Origin: an uncultured Aquimarina sp. | GTDB lineage: Bacteria; Bacteroidota; Bacteroidia; Flavobacteriales; Flavobacteriaceae | DNA: 64,000 bases | Direction: 5' to 3' | NCBI RefSeq assembly: GCF_947495315.1 | Contig: NZ_CANLYD010000009.1 | Span: forward strand, 171,235 to 235,234 | Shown here: positions 34,601 through 44,419 of the stretch, piece by piece | Layout: every line of letters starts with the position of its first letter | Position numbering within the stretch: position 1 is the first letter of the stretch | Translations under genes and position numbers: made by a program | Notes under the pieces: model-generated | Database searches by the model: none | Seen by the model: the letters and a program-made list of their open reading frames with translations, nothing else | What the model was told of the DNA's origin: nothing

Positions 34601-36460
34601 CTATAAATATACTTCGCTTCCTTTTTCTTTAAACTCTTCTGCCTTTTCCTGCATTCCTTTTTCTAGTGCTTTCTGATCATCAATTTCCTTCTGAGCAGCA
34701 TAATCTCGTACTTCTTGCGAAATTTTCATAGAACAGAATTTTGGACCACACATACTACAGAAATGAGCAATTTTTGCTCCTTCTGCTGGTAATGTTTCAT
34801 CGTGATATTCTCTTGCTCTTTCTGGGTCTAAAGCTAAATTGAATTGATCTTCCCAACGGAACTCAAATCGAGCTTTACTCAATGCATCATCTCTATGTTG
34901 TGCCCCTGGATGTCCTTTTGCTAAATCAGCCGCGTGAGCTGCCAATTTATATGTTATTACACCAACTCGTACGTCTTCTTTATTAGGCAATCCTAAGTGT
35001 TCTTTTGGTGTTACATAGCACAACATTGCTGTACCATACCAACCAATCATTGCTGCACCTATTCCAGAAGTAATATGATCGTATCCTGGAGCAATATCAG
35101 TAGTTAATGGGCCTAATGTATAAAAAGGTGCTTCTCCACAAGCTTCTAATTGCTTATCCATATTCTGCTTGATCATATGCATCGGCACGTGTCCTGGACC
35201 TTCTATAAAAGTCTGTACATCGTGCTTCCAGGCAATTTTAGTAAGTTCTCCCAATGTTTCTAATTCTGCGAATTGCGCCTCGTCATTAGCATCAGCAATA
35301 GATCCTGGACGTAAACCATCTCCTAATGAGAACGCCACGTCATAAGATTTCATAATCTCACAAATATCTTCGAAATGTGTATACAAAAAACTTTCTTTAT
35401 GATGCGCCAAACACCATTTTGCCATGATCGAACCTCCACGAGAAACAATTCCTGTGACTCTTTTCGCAGTCATCGGCACATATGCTAAACGAACACCTGC
35501 ATGTATGGTAAAATAATCTACTCCTTGTTCTGCTTGTTCGATCAAAGTATCTCTAAAAATTTCCCAAGTAAGATCTTCTGCCTTACCATTTACTTTTTCT
35601 AAAGCTTGATAGATAGGCACTGTCCCAATTGGTACTGGAGAATTACGAACGATCCACTCACGTGTTTCATGAATATTCTGACCTGTAGAAAGATCCATAA
35701 TATTATCTGCTCCCCATCGACAAGCCCAAACTGCTTTTTCTACTTCTTCTTCTATACTAGAGGTGGTAGCAGAGTTACCAATATTAGCATTTATTTTCAC
35801 TAAGAAATTACGCCCCAAAATCATTGGTTCTGCTTCCGGATGATTTATGTTAGATGGGATTACCGCTCTTCCTCTTGCTACTTCTTCTCTTACAAACTCT
35901 GCTGTAATCTTTTTTGGGATACTTGCTCCAAAATCCTGACCAGGATGTTGATTAGCTATTCGGGTTGCTTCTTCAATTTTTTGATTTTCACGAATGGCAA
36001 CATATTCCATTTCAGGAGTAATAATTCCTTGTTTGGCATAATACATCTGAGAAACATTCTTACCAGCTTTTGCCCTTTTAGGCTTTCGTAAATGATTAAA
36101 TCTAAGATGATCTAAACTAGCATCATTTAAACGTTGATTACAATATTCTGAAGAAAAACTATCTAGCTCTTCTACATCACCCCGATCCATAACCCATTGC
36201 TCTCTAATAGGTTCAATTCCTTCGTGTACATTTATTTTTTTGCTAGGATCTGTGTATGGTCCACTAGTATCGTATACTACCACAGATTCATTTGGTGTTT
36301 TTTTTCGAGTCATAGAATCCACAGTATCGCTCAATTCAATCGCTCTCATTGCAACTTTAATTTGTGGATGAATGTTTCCTTTTACATAGATTTTTTTGGA
36401 ACTTGGAAAAGGAGTCGTTGTTATTTTTCCTTCTTGCGGTGCGGTATCTTTTTTCTTCAT
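34601..36460 (-). CDS. thiC: phosphomethylpyrimidine synthase
   Basis: ThiC rearranges aminoimidazole ribotide into hydroxymethylpyrimidine phosphate by non-canonical radical-SAM chemistry. It has 619 residues; the C-terminal cluster ligands CSMCGPKFCSMK (CxxCxxxxC) are near residue 565, and VNANIG-like KINANIGNSATTSSIEEE is in the middle. It is the second gene of the thi operon, after thiS, and therefore under the TPP riboswitch at 36800-36876. Confidence 0.97.
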   Translation of the reverse strand: MKKKDTAPQEGKITTTPFPSSKKIYVKGNIHPQIKVAMRAIELSDTVDSMTRKKTPNESVVVYDTSGPYTDPSKKINVHEGIEPIREQWVMDRGDVEELDSFSSEYCNQRLNDASLDHLRFNHLRKPKRAKAGKNVSQMYYAKQGIITPEMEYVAIRENQKIEEATRIANQHPGQDFGASIPKKITAEFVREEVARGRAVIPSNINHPEAEPMILGRNFLVKINANIGNSATTSSIEEEVEKAVWACRWGADNIMDLSTGQNIHETREWIVRNSPVPIGTVPIYQALEKVNGKAEDLTWEIFRDTLIEQAEQGVDYFTIHAGVRLAYVPMTAKRVTGIVSRGGSIMAKWCLAHHKESFLYTHFEDICEIMKSYDVAFSLGDGLRPGSIADANDEAQFAELETLGELTKIAWKHDVQTFIEGPGHVPMHMIKQNMDKQLEACGEAPFYTLGPLTTDIAPGYDHITSGIGAAMIGWYGTAMLCYVTPKEHLGLPNKEDVRVGVITYKLAAHAADLAKGHPGAQHRDDALSKARFEFRWEDQFNLALDPERAREYHDETLPAEGAKIAHFCSMCGPKFCSMKISQEVRDYAAQKEIDDQKALEKGMQEKAEEFKEKGSEVYL

Positions 36461-36507
36461 AAATATATCCTTTTAGCTTTTAGTAATGGCTTAATTTCTG
36501 TTTGTAT

Positions 36508-36708
36508 TTATCCTCCTTGAGTAGCTTGTATGATGGTAATATTATCTTGTCCTTGAATAAGGGTTTGACTCCACTTACTTTTAGTAATGATTTCATTATT
36601 AACGGCAATAGCAATTCCATCTTTGGAAAGACATAAGTGTTCTAATAAAGATTCTATCGAACTATTAGCTGAAACAATTTGCTCTTGATTATTAACGTTT
36701 ATGGTCAT
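36508..36708 (-). CDS. thiS: sulfur carrier protein ThiS
   Basis: A 66-residue ubiquitin-like sulfur carrier that ends in the required Gly-Gly (QATQGG), where ThiF adenylates it and sulfur is attached for thiazole synthesis. The pattern ITVN-type start, AVNNEIITKSKWSQTLIQ and the beta-grasp length all fit. It is the first gene of the operon, about 90 bases after the riboswitch. Confidence 0.92.
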   Translation of the reverse strand: MTINVNNQEQIVSANSSIESLLEHLCLSKDGIAIAVNNEIITKSKWSQTLIQGQDNITIIQATQGG

Positions 36709-36799
36709 CTTTTTAGATTTAAATCCATAAACTTTAGGTAAAGACCTATTTTGAGAAGAAAAACCAAATTCTTACATCTTGTATAAGAAATGATATTAA

Positions 36800-36876
36800 C
36801 TTTTCCCTTCGTCAGTATTAACTGAATCAGGTTCAAAGGGTATTTCTCAGACTTCAATACTAGAAGACACCCCTAA
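36800..36876 (-). promoter_or_regulatory. TPP riboswitch of the thi operon
   Basis: On the minus strand, the conserved THI-box parts occur in order: AGGGGTG, CTGAGAAATACCC, TGAACCTGAT and TAATACTGACGAAGGGA. This is the thiamine pyrophosphate aptamer, directly upstream of thiS. A T-rich stretch follows before the start codon; repression by TPP is expected. Confidence 0.92.
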
Positions 36877-36901
36877 AGTTTATTTTATAAAAGTACTAAA
36901 A

Positions 36902-36940
36902 CCCAGAAAAACTATAACAAGAAATTACTGTTTTCTGGGC
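36902..36940 (-). terminator. terminator after the TonB-dependent receptor gene
   Basis: 9-bp stem CCCAGAAAA / TTTTCTGGG (36902-36910 with 36931-36939). On the minus strand it ends in TTTTAG, separating the receptor gene from the thi riboswitch. Confidence 0.6.
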
Positions 36941-36947
36941 TTTATTA

Positions 36948-39167
36948 TTAAAATTTCAATGTCGCTCCAACCAAAAAGTTAATTCCCGCTTGAGGATAGA
37001 ATCCGGCTCCTTCTATTGTAGTCACTGTTCCTGGATTTGTAAAATCGTCATCAAAAGTGAAAAAATATCCATTCGACACGTATTCTTCATCAAAAATATT
37101 ATTCACTAAACCAGTAAGGATAATAGATTTAAAAACAGGAATATCTTTGATTTCGTAAGCAACATTCAGATCATTGATAAAAAAGCTATCTAATTTAGAA
37201 GTTTCACTATCAATATTACCTAAGTACTGTTCTCCTACAAACTTTGATAAAAATCCTATTCTTAAATTATCAATAGGTTGATACTGTATAGTATTTGCCG
37301 CAACTAGATTTGGTGAAAATGAAATATTTGTATCTCCTAAATTTGTAAGCACACCATCACGTTGGAAAAAGAAATCTTTATTCTTATTAGTACTTATTGC
37401 GACATTTGGAGCAATCATAAATTTAGATCCTAAAGTAACCACCGCATCTATTTCGATACCTGCTCTATAACTTTTTCCACTGTTAGCTCGTATCGGAGCT
37501 CCTACATTGTCCAAAGCACCTGTTAGTACCAACTGATCTGTAAAGTTTAAATAATAAGCATTTACACTTAAATTAAGTTTAGAGCTCCTATGACGCCATC
37601 CTAGTTCAAAATCATCAAGACGTTCTGGTCTTGGTGTTCCATTTTCAAAGTCGGTTCTATTCGGTTCACGATTGGCACGTGCATATGATGCATAAAATTG
37701 ATTTTTATCATTTAGTTTAAAGGTTGTTCCAACCTTGGGATTAAAAAAGCTATAACTTTCATCAATTACAAATTCTTCTATATCCGAGTTGATACCATCG
37801 GTATTATAGTCAATGAACCTTCCTTGTAGATCTAAATAAAACTGCCATTGTTTGTTTAAACGATAATTTCCTTTCGCAAAAACGGACATTTCTCCCTTAT
37901 CACCTGTCCCAAAATAATACTGATCGCCTAATTCAGAATCACTGGCAAAGCGCGCCCATATAACTTCTCCAAAATGATCCCCATCATACTGACTCCAATA
38001 GAGTCCAGACGTCACATCCCAAGAAGTGTCTTTGTAATTAATATTTGCATTTATCACATAAAAATCGTTATCCAACCATCGTCTTCGTATGATATCCGAT
38101 GTGGTTATCGTTTCTCCACCTATCACAACCTCATCAAGCCCGTAAAAAGCTAATGTACTTTCATTCCCAAAATTGATATTTTGCTCAAACCAGTCATCTA
38201 CATATTCTTCAAAAAAACCACGCCCATATGTGTAATTTAAACTGAGTTGTGAACTCCAATTATTAGTGTATTTTTGATTCCAATGTAATTGATAATGATC
38301 CTGTTTATAATTATCTACCTGATTTTCATGAAATCCTTCAGGATTACCCACATCATCAAAACGTGCTCCAGCTGGATTAAAGGTTCGATCACTCTCTAGA
38401 GTCGCAGCATCGATTCCAAACCAAGATTGATAAGTAATTTCAGATCCTGCAAAATTGATTGCTTTGATTAAGGTGTTCTGATCTTTGTAAGCACCTTGTA
38501 AAAAATAGGATTTAAGATCTGAAGATGCACGATCTACGTATCCATCTGATTTAATCTGTGATAATCGTCCTGATATTTCAATATGTTTATTTAAAAGCCC
38601 GGTACTAAATTTTACATTGTGCCTGCGGGTATTAAATGATCCCACAGAGTGCGAGGTTTCACCATAAGCTTCATTTGAAATAACATCAGTAAGAATATTT
38701 AAACTAGCTCCAAAAGCTCCAGGACCATTCGTAGAGGTTCCTACTCCACGTTGCAACTGTAAACTTTCTATCGAAGAAGTAAAATCCTGCAAATTAACAA
38801 AAAAAGTAGTGAGGCTTTCCGCATCGTTATACGGAATTCCATTAATAGTAACATTAATTCCTTGGTTTCCTGTTCCTCTTACTCTAAAGCCAGTATATCC
38901 AATACCTGCACCTGCATCTGATGTTGTTACAACCCCTGGAAGAAAATTAAGTTGCGTCGCTATATCCTGACCTAAATTACGCTCTGTCAATTGTTCTTTA
39001 CTCAAATTAGAATGTGTAATAGGTGAATCTGCGTCCACACGAACAGATTTAACTAAAACTTCATCTAGTTTTTCTATTCCATTTGTTATGGTATCTTTTT
39101 GTTTTTCTTGAGCTGATAATTGTAAACTCAATGCCAAAATGGTAAGACAAAATAATAGGTTTCTCAT
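36948..39167 (-). CDS. TonB-dependent receptor, probably for thiamine
   Basis: A 739-residue outer-membrane receptor: signal peptide to about residue 19, plug domain with PGVVTTSDAGAGIGYTGFRVRG and NITINGIPYNDAES-like VTINGIPYNDAES, then a 22-strand barrel ending in FYPQAGINFLVGATLKF. A TPP riboswitch lies in its leader, so it most likely imports thiamine or a precursor with energy from TonB. It is upstream of the biosynthesis operon in the same orientation but has its own riboswitch and terminator. Confidence 0.9.
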   Translation of the reverse strand: MRNLLFCLTILALSLQLSAQEKQKDTITNGIEKLDEVLVKSVRVDADSPITHSNLSKEQLTERNLGQDIATQLNFLPGVVTTSDAGAGIGYTGFRVRGTGNQGINVTINGIPYNDAESLTTFFVNLQDFTSSIESLQLQRGVGTSTNGPGAFGASLNILTDVISNEAYGETSHSVGSFNTRRHNVKFSTGLLNKHIEISGRLSQIKSDGYVDRASSDLKSYFLQGAYKDQNTLIKAINFAGSEITYQSWFGIDAATLESDRTFNPAGARFDDVGNPEGFHENQVDNYKQDHYQLHWNQKYTNNWSSQLSLNYTYGRGFFEEYVDDWFEQNINFGNESTLAFYGLDEVVIGGETITTSDIIRRRWLDNDFYVINANINYKDTSWDVTSGLYWSQYDGDHFGEVIWARFASDSELGDQYYFGTGDKGEMSVFAKGNYRLNKQWQFYLDLQGRFIDYNTDGINSDIEEFVIDESYSFFNPKVGTTFKLNDKNQFYASYARANREPNRTDFENGTPRPERLDDFELGWRHRSSKLNLSVNAYYLNFTDQLVLTGALDNVGAPIRANSGKSYRAGIEIDAVVTLGSKFMIAPNVAISTNKNKDFFFQRDGVLTNLGDTNISFSPNLVAANTIQYQPIDNLRIGFLSKFVGEQYLGNIDSETSKLDSFFINDLNVAYEIKDIPVFKSIILTGLVNNIFDEEYVSNGYFFTFDDDFTNPGTVTTIEGAGFYPQAGINFLVGATLKF

Positions 39168-39305
39168 TCGTAAAAAATATTACGAATAAAAGGGGTAATT
39201 ATTCTAAGATTTAAAATTAAATTAAAAATTGTACTGACTATACAATACTGTTTATTGTTTCCCTATTGAGCTAGTATACCAAACGGATATTATTAGCTTA
39301 TGGCT

Positions 39306-39431
39306 GTCCCTTGGCAGCATTACCTGCCCAGGTTCATCGGGTGTGATCTCAGCCTTTTAAAGTTGTAAATTTTAAGCTATGTTACTTAACACTCTTAACT
39401 CAAAATTCAAAACAATAAAAAAGCACCCCTT
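39306..39431 (-). promoter_or_regulatory. second TPP riboswitch, upstream of the TonB-dependent receptor
   Basis: On the minus strand the parts are AGGGGTGC (39430-39423), a roughly 55-base AT-rich insertion, GGCTGAGATCACACCC, TGAACCTGGGCAGGTAAT and GCTGCCAAGGGA. The insertion sits at the position of the variable P3 stem. This aptamer is more canonical in its core than the one before thiS. Confidence 0.92.
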
Positions 39432-39527
39432 TGAGATTTTGCTGCAAAAGTACTATGTTTAATTGATTTATCGTAACTTTATTTAGACATAAAAACAATG
39501 CTTCTGTTTTTTTGAAGTTAGTATAGT

Positions 39528-41957
39528 ATGAAAAACACAAAACGTTCTATTACGTTAAAAATAATTGCTGGTTACACACTGGCAATTGTACTTGCAGTAA
39601 TTGCTTTTTGGGTGATCTACAGGCAGTTTAGTAATTATTCTGAAATTACTAAAATAAAAAATGATAATAACGAAAAACTTTTCTTAGTTGGCGAAGCCAT
39701 AACGGGTCTTTACGAGGCAGAAAGTCTAACAAGAAATATTATCCAAACTTCGGATACAGAGAAGTTCAAAAACTATACGACAAAAATTGACTCTATCATA
39801 AGTACTATAGATAGAGTTAGTGCAATGTCTCTCGACACATTACAATCCAGAAAAATTGACAGTATTAAGATCTTAATTGACAATAAAAATCAAAACTTTG
39901 AGAAACTTATTGCAATTTATGAGCAAAGTAAAGAAAAAGGGTTGCAGGAAAATGTAATGGACCAATTAAAGAAGAATGAAAACTTTGGAAATTATACCGA
40001 TTATGATAAACGCTTTAGGAAATATAGTCCGCAGAAAAAAGAAGCTATTATAGCTTGGTTGGAATATACTAGAAAAGATAACGAAGAGCGTTTAACTAAT
40101 CAAACTATTGATTCTATTGCCAGATCCATTTATCAAGCACTTTCGGATGCTGAGGAAAAAGAAAGAAGATATCAAAGACAGATCAAAGCTAGGGAAAATA
40201 AACTTTTAAAGAATGATCAAATTATTACCCGACAGCTCCGAGATTTAATGGCTGCTATAGAAGATAATGAAAGAAAGGAGTACGTTGCAAAACTAGAACG
40301 ATCTAATAGCATTCTTGATAAAACCGCTCATTTCATTATAATCATTACCGCAATTAGCTTAATAATTGCCATTACGTTTCTCTTTTTGATCACCAAAGAT
40401 GTATCGAAGAGTCAAAAATATCGAAACGAATTAGAAGCGGAAAAAATATATAAAGAAACGCTCTTAAAAACCAGAGAATCTTTAATAAACACCGTAACAC
40501 ACGATCTGCGTTCTCCCTTGAATACCGTTATCGGATATTCTGATTTGTTGGAAAAAACAGGTTTAACTAATAAGCAAAAACATTATTTGGGTCATCTCAA
40601 AAAATCATCTGATTATATTCTCCATTTAGTAAACGATCTGCTTGATTTATCTAAGCTTGAAGCAGGTAGAATGGTGATAGAGGAATTACCTTTTTCTCCT
40701 AAAAAATTAATCGAAAACACAATTACGAGTGTTATTCCTGTAAATGATAGTAAGAATTTAGAAATCTTAATAAATTCGGACAGAGAACTAAACAAACAAT
40801 TTTTAGGGGATCCATTTAGAATCAAACAAGTACTCACTAACTTATTAAATAACGCGTACAAATTTACAGATCAAGGATCCATTACAATTGATAGTAAAAT
40901 TACACAAAACGGTCTTGCCGAAAAAGAGCTTGTAATTTCTGTAAAAGATACCGGTATCGGAATAACAAAGGAACAACAGAAATTTATTTTCGAAGAATTT
41001 TCACAAGGAGATGATGATACTGAAAAGAAATATGGTGGTTTTGGTCTAGGATTAGCTATTACTAAAAAAATAATTAAGCTTCTTAATGGAAAGATTAAAC
41101 TAGAAAGTGAACCGGAAGAGGGTAGTAATTTTAGTTTTTGTATCCCTATTAAACTTGCTAAAACTCAAATTCCAGAGGAAGAAAATGAATCTTTAGAAAT
41201 TCAGCATTTCACGAATAAAAAAGCTCTTATTGTAGATGACGATCTTAGTCAACTAGATTTAACTAGTGAAGTAGTATCCTTGATCAGTTTATCCTATGAC
41301 ATCTGTGAAAATGGTTTAGATGCCTTAGAACTTTTAAAGAAAAATAACTACGATCTAATTCTTACAGATATACAAATGCCCAAAATGGATGGTTTTGAAC
41401 TACTAAAAACCATTAGAAATAATACTGCTTATAAAGATTTACCAATTATTGCTTTATCCGGTAGAACAGATACTTCTATATCGGAGTATGAGAAAGCTGG
41501 TTTTTCAGGAAGTCTTCGTAAACCATATGCTCCACAGGCTTTGATAGAATTAATTGCAAGTATTTTAAAACTTGATACTATCAATCTTGATTATGAAAAT
41601 TCGATATCTGAACAAGAAAAAGAAACTAATTACTCCTTAAGCGACCTAATGCTTTTTGCTCAAGGAGATACAGAATCTCTTTATGCCATTTTAGAAACTT
41701 TTTGTAATAGTACCACGGATCATATAAAGGAGCTTAAGGCTGCCATTAACAATCAAGATTTTAAACAGATTAAAAGACTAGCTCATAAAATGCTGCCAAT
41801 GTTTAAGCAAATAAAAGCAAAAGAAATCGTACCAATCTTAGATACGCTAGAGCATCAAGACAATTATGAGTTGAGCACTAAAGATATCCTTGAACTTACA
41901 GAGAAAGGAGTGAACAAAATAGAAGATTTAATCGATAAGCTCAAAGTTAAAAATTAA
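39528..41957 (+). CDS. hybrid sensor histidine kinase with receiver and Hpt-like domain
   Basis: An 809-residue multi-domain kinase. A membrane helix (about residues 12-30) is followed by a long helical sensor region, a second membrane helix (about 266-290), HisKA with the phospho-accepting His near residue 324 (NTVTHDLRSPLNT), the ATPase part (NLLNNAYKF, DTGIGI, GFGLGLAI), a receiver with Asp near 612 (LTDIQMPKMDG), and a C-terminal Hpt-like segment with AHKML near residue 752. Its 3-prime end overlaps the response-regulator gene tail to tail by four bases. Confidence 0.93.
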   Translation: MKNTKRSITLKIIAGYTLAIVLAVIAFWVIYRQFSNYSEITKIKNDNNEKLFLVGEAITGLYEAESLTRNIIQTSDTEKFKNYTTKIDSIISTIDRVSAMSLDTLQSRKIDSIKILIDNKNQNFEKLIAIYEQSKEKGLQENVMDQLKKNENFGNYTDYDKRFRKYSPQKKEAIIAWLEYTRKDNEERLTNQTIDSIARSIYQALSDAEEKERRYQRQIKARENKLLKNDQIITRQLRDLMAAIEDNERKEYVAKLERSNSILDKTAHFIIIITAISLIIAITFLFLITKDVSKSQKYRNELEAEKIYKETLLKTRESLINTVTHDLRSPLNTVIGYSDLLEKTGLTNKQKHYLGHLKKSSDYILHLVNDLLDLSKLEAGRMVIEELPFSPKKLIENTITSVIPVNDSKNLEILINSDRELNKQFLGDPFRIKQVLTNLLNNAYKFTDQGSITIDSKITQNGLAEKELVISVKDTGIGITKEQQKFIFEEFSQGDDDTEKKYGGFGLGLAITKKIIKLLNGKIKLESEPEEGSNFSFCIPIKLAKTQIPEEENESLEIQHFTNKKALIVDDDLSQLDLTSEVVSLISLSYDICENGLDALELLKKNNYDLILTDIQMPKMDGFELLKTIRNNTAYKDLPIIALSGRTDTSISEYEKAGFSGSLRKPYAPQALIELIASILKLDTINLDYENSISEQEKETNYSLSDLMLFAQGDTESLYAILETFCNSTTDHIKELKAAINNQDFKQIKRLAHKMLPMFKQIKAKEIVPILDTLEHQDNYELSTKDILELTEKGVNKIEDLIDKLKVKN

Positions 41958-43306
41958 AGACTGATATCATATTGCTTTAACTTATTATAAAGTGTCTTTC
42001 TATCTATATCCAGCATTCGTGCCGCCTTTGCTTTATTACCGTTTGCTTTTTCCAAAGCATCCAAAATCAATTCTTGTTCATTTTGATTCTTAAATAATCC
42101 ATAGGTTTGTTTGGCATTATGAGAAGCATATGCAACATCGTTGGGAAGTACATCCATGGTAATCATATCATTCTGAGAAAGCAATACAGATCTTTTTACA
42201 ATATTTTTTAATTCTCTTAAATTTCCAGGCCAATCGTATTTCTTAAATGTATCCAACACTTCATCAGCAAATCCAACAACATGCTTATCCAGCTCTACAT
42301 TAGATTCCTCAAGAAAATAATTTGCAAACAGCATCAAATCTTCAATTCTGTCCTTTAATGGTGGTACTTTTATTGAAAACTCATTCAAGCGGTGATATAG
42401 ATCTTCTCTAAACTCTCCTTCTTTTACCGCATTGCTAAGATCTTCATTTGTAGCGGCTATAACACGGATATCAACTTCTATTTCTTTATTACTTCCTACG
42501 GGCTTAATCTTTCTTTCTTGTAATGCCCTAAGAAGTTGAACTTGCAATTCATAACTAAGATTACCTATTTCATCTAAAAACAAGGTTCCGCCATTAGCTG
42601 CTTCAAAATGACCTACTTTATCATTTACCGCACCGGTAAAAGATCCCTTGATGTGTCCGAAAAACTCACTTGATGCAATTTCTTTTGGAATCGCTCCACA
42701 ATCCACTGGAACGAAAGGTTTATCTACTCTTTTGCTTGCTTTATGTATACTACTAGCTACATATTCTTTTCCTGTACCACTATCTCCAATGACTAGCACA
42801 GACATACGAGTAGGAGCCACCAATGCAACATATTCATTCAATTTTTTAGAAGCATCACTGATTCCTTTTACAAAAGAATTATTTGTACGAGCAATCTTCT
42901 CTTCTTTTTTAGGCGCTTTACTATCACCAAATTCAGACTCTTTAGTGTCTACTTTTAGTGCCTTTTCAATAATCTGAAGTATCTTATCGGGATTAAAGGG
43001 TTTAGAAACATAATCAAATGCTCCTTGCTTGATAGCGTTAACCGCCATGTTTATTTCCGCATAACCAGTCATAATCACAACCTGAGTCTTTGGATTCTTT
43101 GCCCTAATATCGTCTAACAACGTGATACCATCCCTATCTGGTAATCTTACATCCGTGAGTACAATATCAAAAGTATGCTCCTGTATCTGTAAAACGGCTT
43201 CATTACCAGAAAATGAAGTGGACACCTCATATCCTTTTTTTTGCAAAAAAGTTTTGAGCATCGTACAAAAAGCTACATCATCTTCAACTATCAGTAATTT
43301 GGACAT
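41954..43306 (-). CDS. NtrC-family sigma-54-dependent response regulator
   Basis: A 450-residue regulator: receiver with phospho-Asp near residue 52 (VLTDVRLPDRDG), AAA+ domain with Walker A GDSGTGKEYVASS and the sigma-54 contact loop GSFTGA (usually GAFTGA), and a Fis-type helix-turn-helix at the end (KAARMLDIDRKTLYNKLKQ). It would activate sigma-54 promoters after phosphorylation. It is convergent with the hybrid kinase, whose Hpt-like end could feed it, but the pairing is inferred from position only. Confidence 0.93.
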   Translation of the reverse strand: MSKLLIVEDDVAFCTMLKTFLQKKGYEVSTSFSGNEAVLQIQEHTFDIVLTDVRLPDRDGITLLDDIRAKNPKTQVVIMTGYAEINMAVNAIKQGAFDYVSKPFNPDKILQIIEKALKVDTKESEFGDSKAPKKEEKIARTNNSFVKGISDASKKLNEYVALVAPTRMSVLVIGDSGTGKEYVASSIHKASKRVDKPFVPVDCGAIPKEIASSEFFGHIKGSFTGAVNDKVGHFEAANGGTLFLDEIGNLSYELQVQLLRALQERKIKPVGSNKEIEVDIRVIAATNEDLSNAVKEGEFREDLYHRLNEFSIKVPPLKDRIEDLMLFANYFLEESNVELDKHVVGFADEVLDTFKKYDWPGNLRELKNIVKRSVLLSQNDMITMDVLPNDVAYASHNAKQTYGLFKNQNEQELILDALEKANGNKAKAARMLDIDRKTLYNKLKQYDISL

Positions 43307-43396
43307 ATTGATATCATTTAATTTTAAATGTATGGTATAAAATTAAACATTAAAAACATTTAATTATTCTCTAACATAAAAGAAACATAAAAAATA

Positions 43397-43428
43397 AAAA
43401 AGAGACCCTTGGGATTGGGTCTCTTTTT
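43397..43428. terminator. intrinsic terminator
   Basis: 12-bp stem AAAAAGAGACCC / GGGTCTCTTTTT (43397-43408 with 43417-43428). It lies between the regulator gene and the small secreted protein gene, about 60 bases beyond the latter's stop. Confidence 0.75.
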
Positions 43429-43490
43429 AGCACTAAACAACTTTATATCGTCTTTTGGTTGCAAAACGATATCCTTTTCTACCCCTAGAT

Positions 43491-43820
43491 TTAAGATTTG
43501 TCGTCTGGCTTTATCCATTCGCCATTAGCGCTAGCAAATACAACTTTTGTGTAGTTATCTTTACCTTTAAGAACAATCTTATATGAATTATCCTTAGAAA
43601 TATATGCTTTGTAAATACGTAAGCTCTCAAAATCTCTTGCAGCCGCATCCTGAATTGTCATTGGTAGTTCCACGATTTCAATTTCAGTATATTCCTGCAG
43701 TTCATATTCATAATCCATAAACTCCCATCCATCATTCTCAGCCAACTCATCTTGTGCTAACACTCCTTGGGCTGATATAATACTGACTACTATTGCGATG
43801 ATCATTTGTAAATTTTTCAT
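43491..43820 (-). CDS. small secreted hypothetical protein
   Basis: A 109-residue protein with a signal peptide (KNLQMIIAIVVSIISAQGVLAQ). The mature part is short and acidic at first, then carries YKIVLKGKDNYTKVVFASANGEW, a strand pattern like that of PepSY-like or BLF-type flavobacterial secreted proteins. I do not recognise a defined family. It ends at the terminator at 43397-43428. Confidence 0.7.
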   Translation of the reverse strand: MKNLQMIIAIVVSIISAQGVLAQDELAENDGWEFMDYEYELQEYTEIEIVELPMTIQDAAARDFESLRIYKAYISKDNSYKIVLKGKDNYTKVVFASANGEWIKPDDKS

Positions 43821-44017
43821 TTGATTATAATTGTAAACACCTGTTTTACGATTATATATAGAGGAATAATTGTTCCAAAAAGTAAATAGATAAAAAAATG
43901 CAACAAACTACTGATTTACAAGTGTTTAAATATTTTATTTTAGATCAGAAATCTGTGGAAATCTGTAGATTCCACATAAAAGTGTAGAAATTATACACAC
44001 TTTTTTAGAAGAGATAA

Positions 44018-44419
44018 TTACATTAGAGGTTTTTTACGATTAGATTTTTTAAACGCTTGTCTTTTTTTGTTTTCCAAACGTTTTCTAATAGAAGACTTAG
44101 AGGGTCTAGAAGCCTTTCTTGGTTTAGGTATATATAAACTTGCTTTTATAATCTCTAAAAATCTACTAATTACAAGTTCCTTATTTCTGTGTTGACTTCT
44201 TGTGTCTCCACATTGTAAAATTAATTCGCCTGATTTAGTAATTCGTGATTTTAACTTATTGGTAATTCGTAACTTTTCTTCATCAGTAATACCTTTAGAG
44301 TCTATTACATTAAAACTAAGCTCTATCTTAGAAGAAACTTTATTAACATGCTGACCACCGGCACCAGAACTTCTAATGGCTTTGAACTTCAATTCATTTA
44401 TGATAAGAGAAACATTCAC
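44018..44419 (-). CDS. arfB: peptidyl-tRNA hydrolase ArfB-type ribosome rescue factor
   Basis: A 133-residue protein with the catalytic GGQ of release factors in RSSGAGGQHVNKVSSKIELSF-type context (residues about 16-30) and a basic C-terminal tail (RKARPSKSSIRKRLENKK-like), which in ArfB/YaeJ enters the mRNA channel of stalled ribosomes. It frees peptides from ribosomes that have no stop codon in the A site. Its start overlaps the end of the DUF4301 gene by four bases. Confidence 0.93.
   Translation of the reverse strand: MNVSLIINELKFKAIRSSGAGGQHVNKVSSKIELSFNVIDSKGITDEEKLRITNKLKSRITKSGELILQCGDTRSQHRNKELVISRFLEIIKASLYIPKPRKASRPSKSSIRKRLENKKRQAFKKSNRKKPLM

Noticed and set aside
35606..36520. 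Plus-strand open frames opposite thiC
   Set aside because: Shadow frames rich in Phe, Cys and Ser, as expected opposite a conserved gene; no start context.
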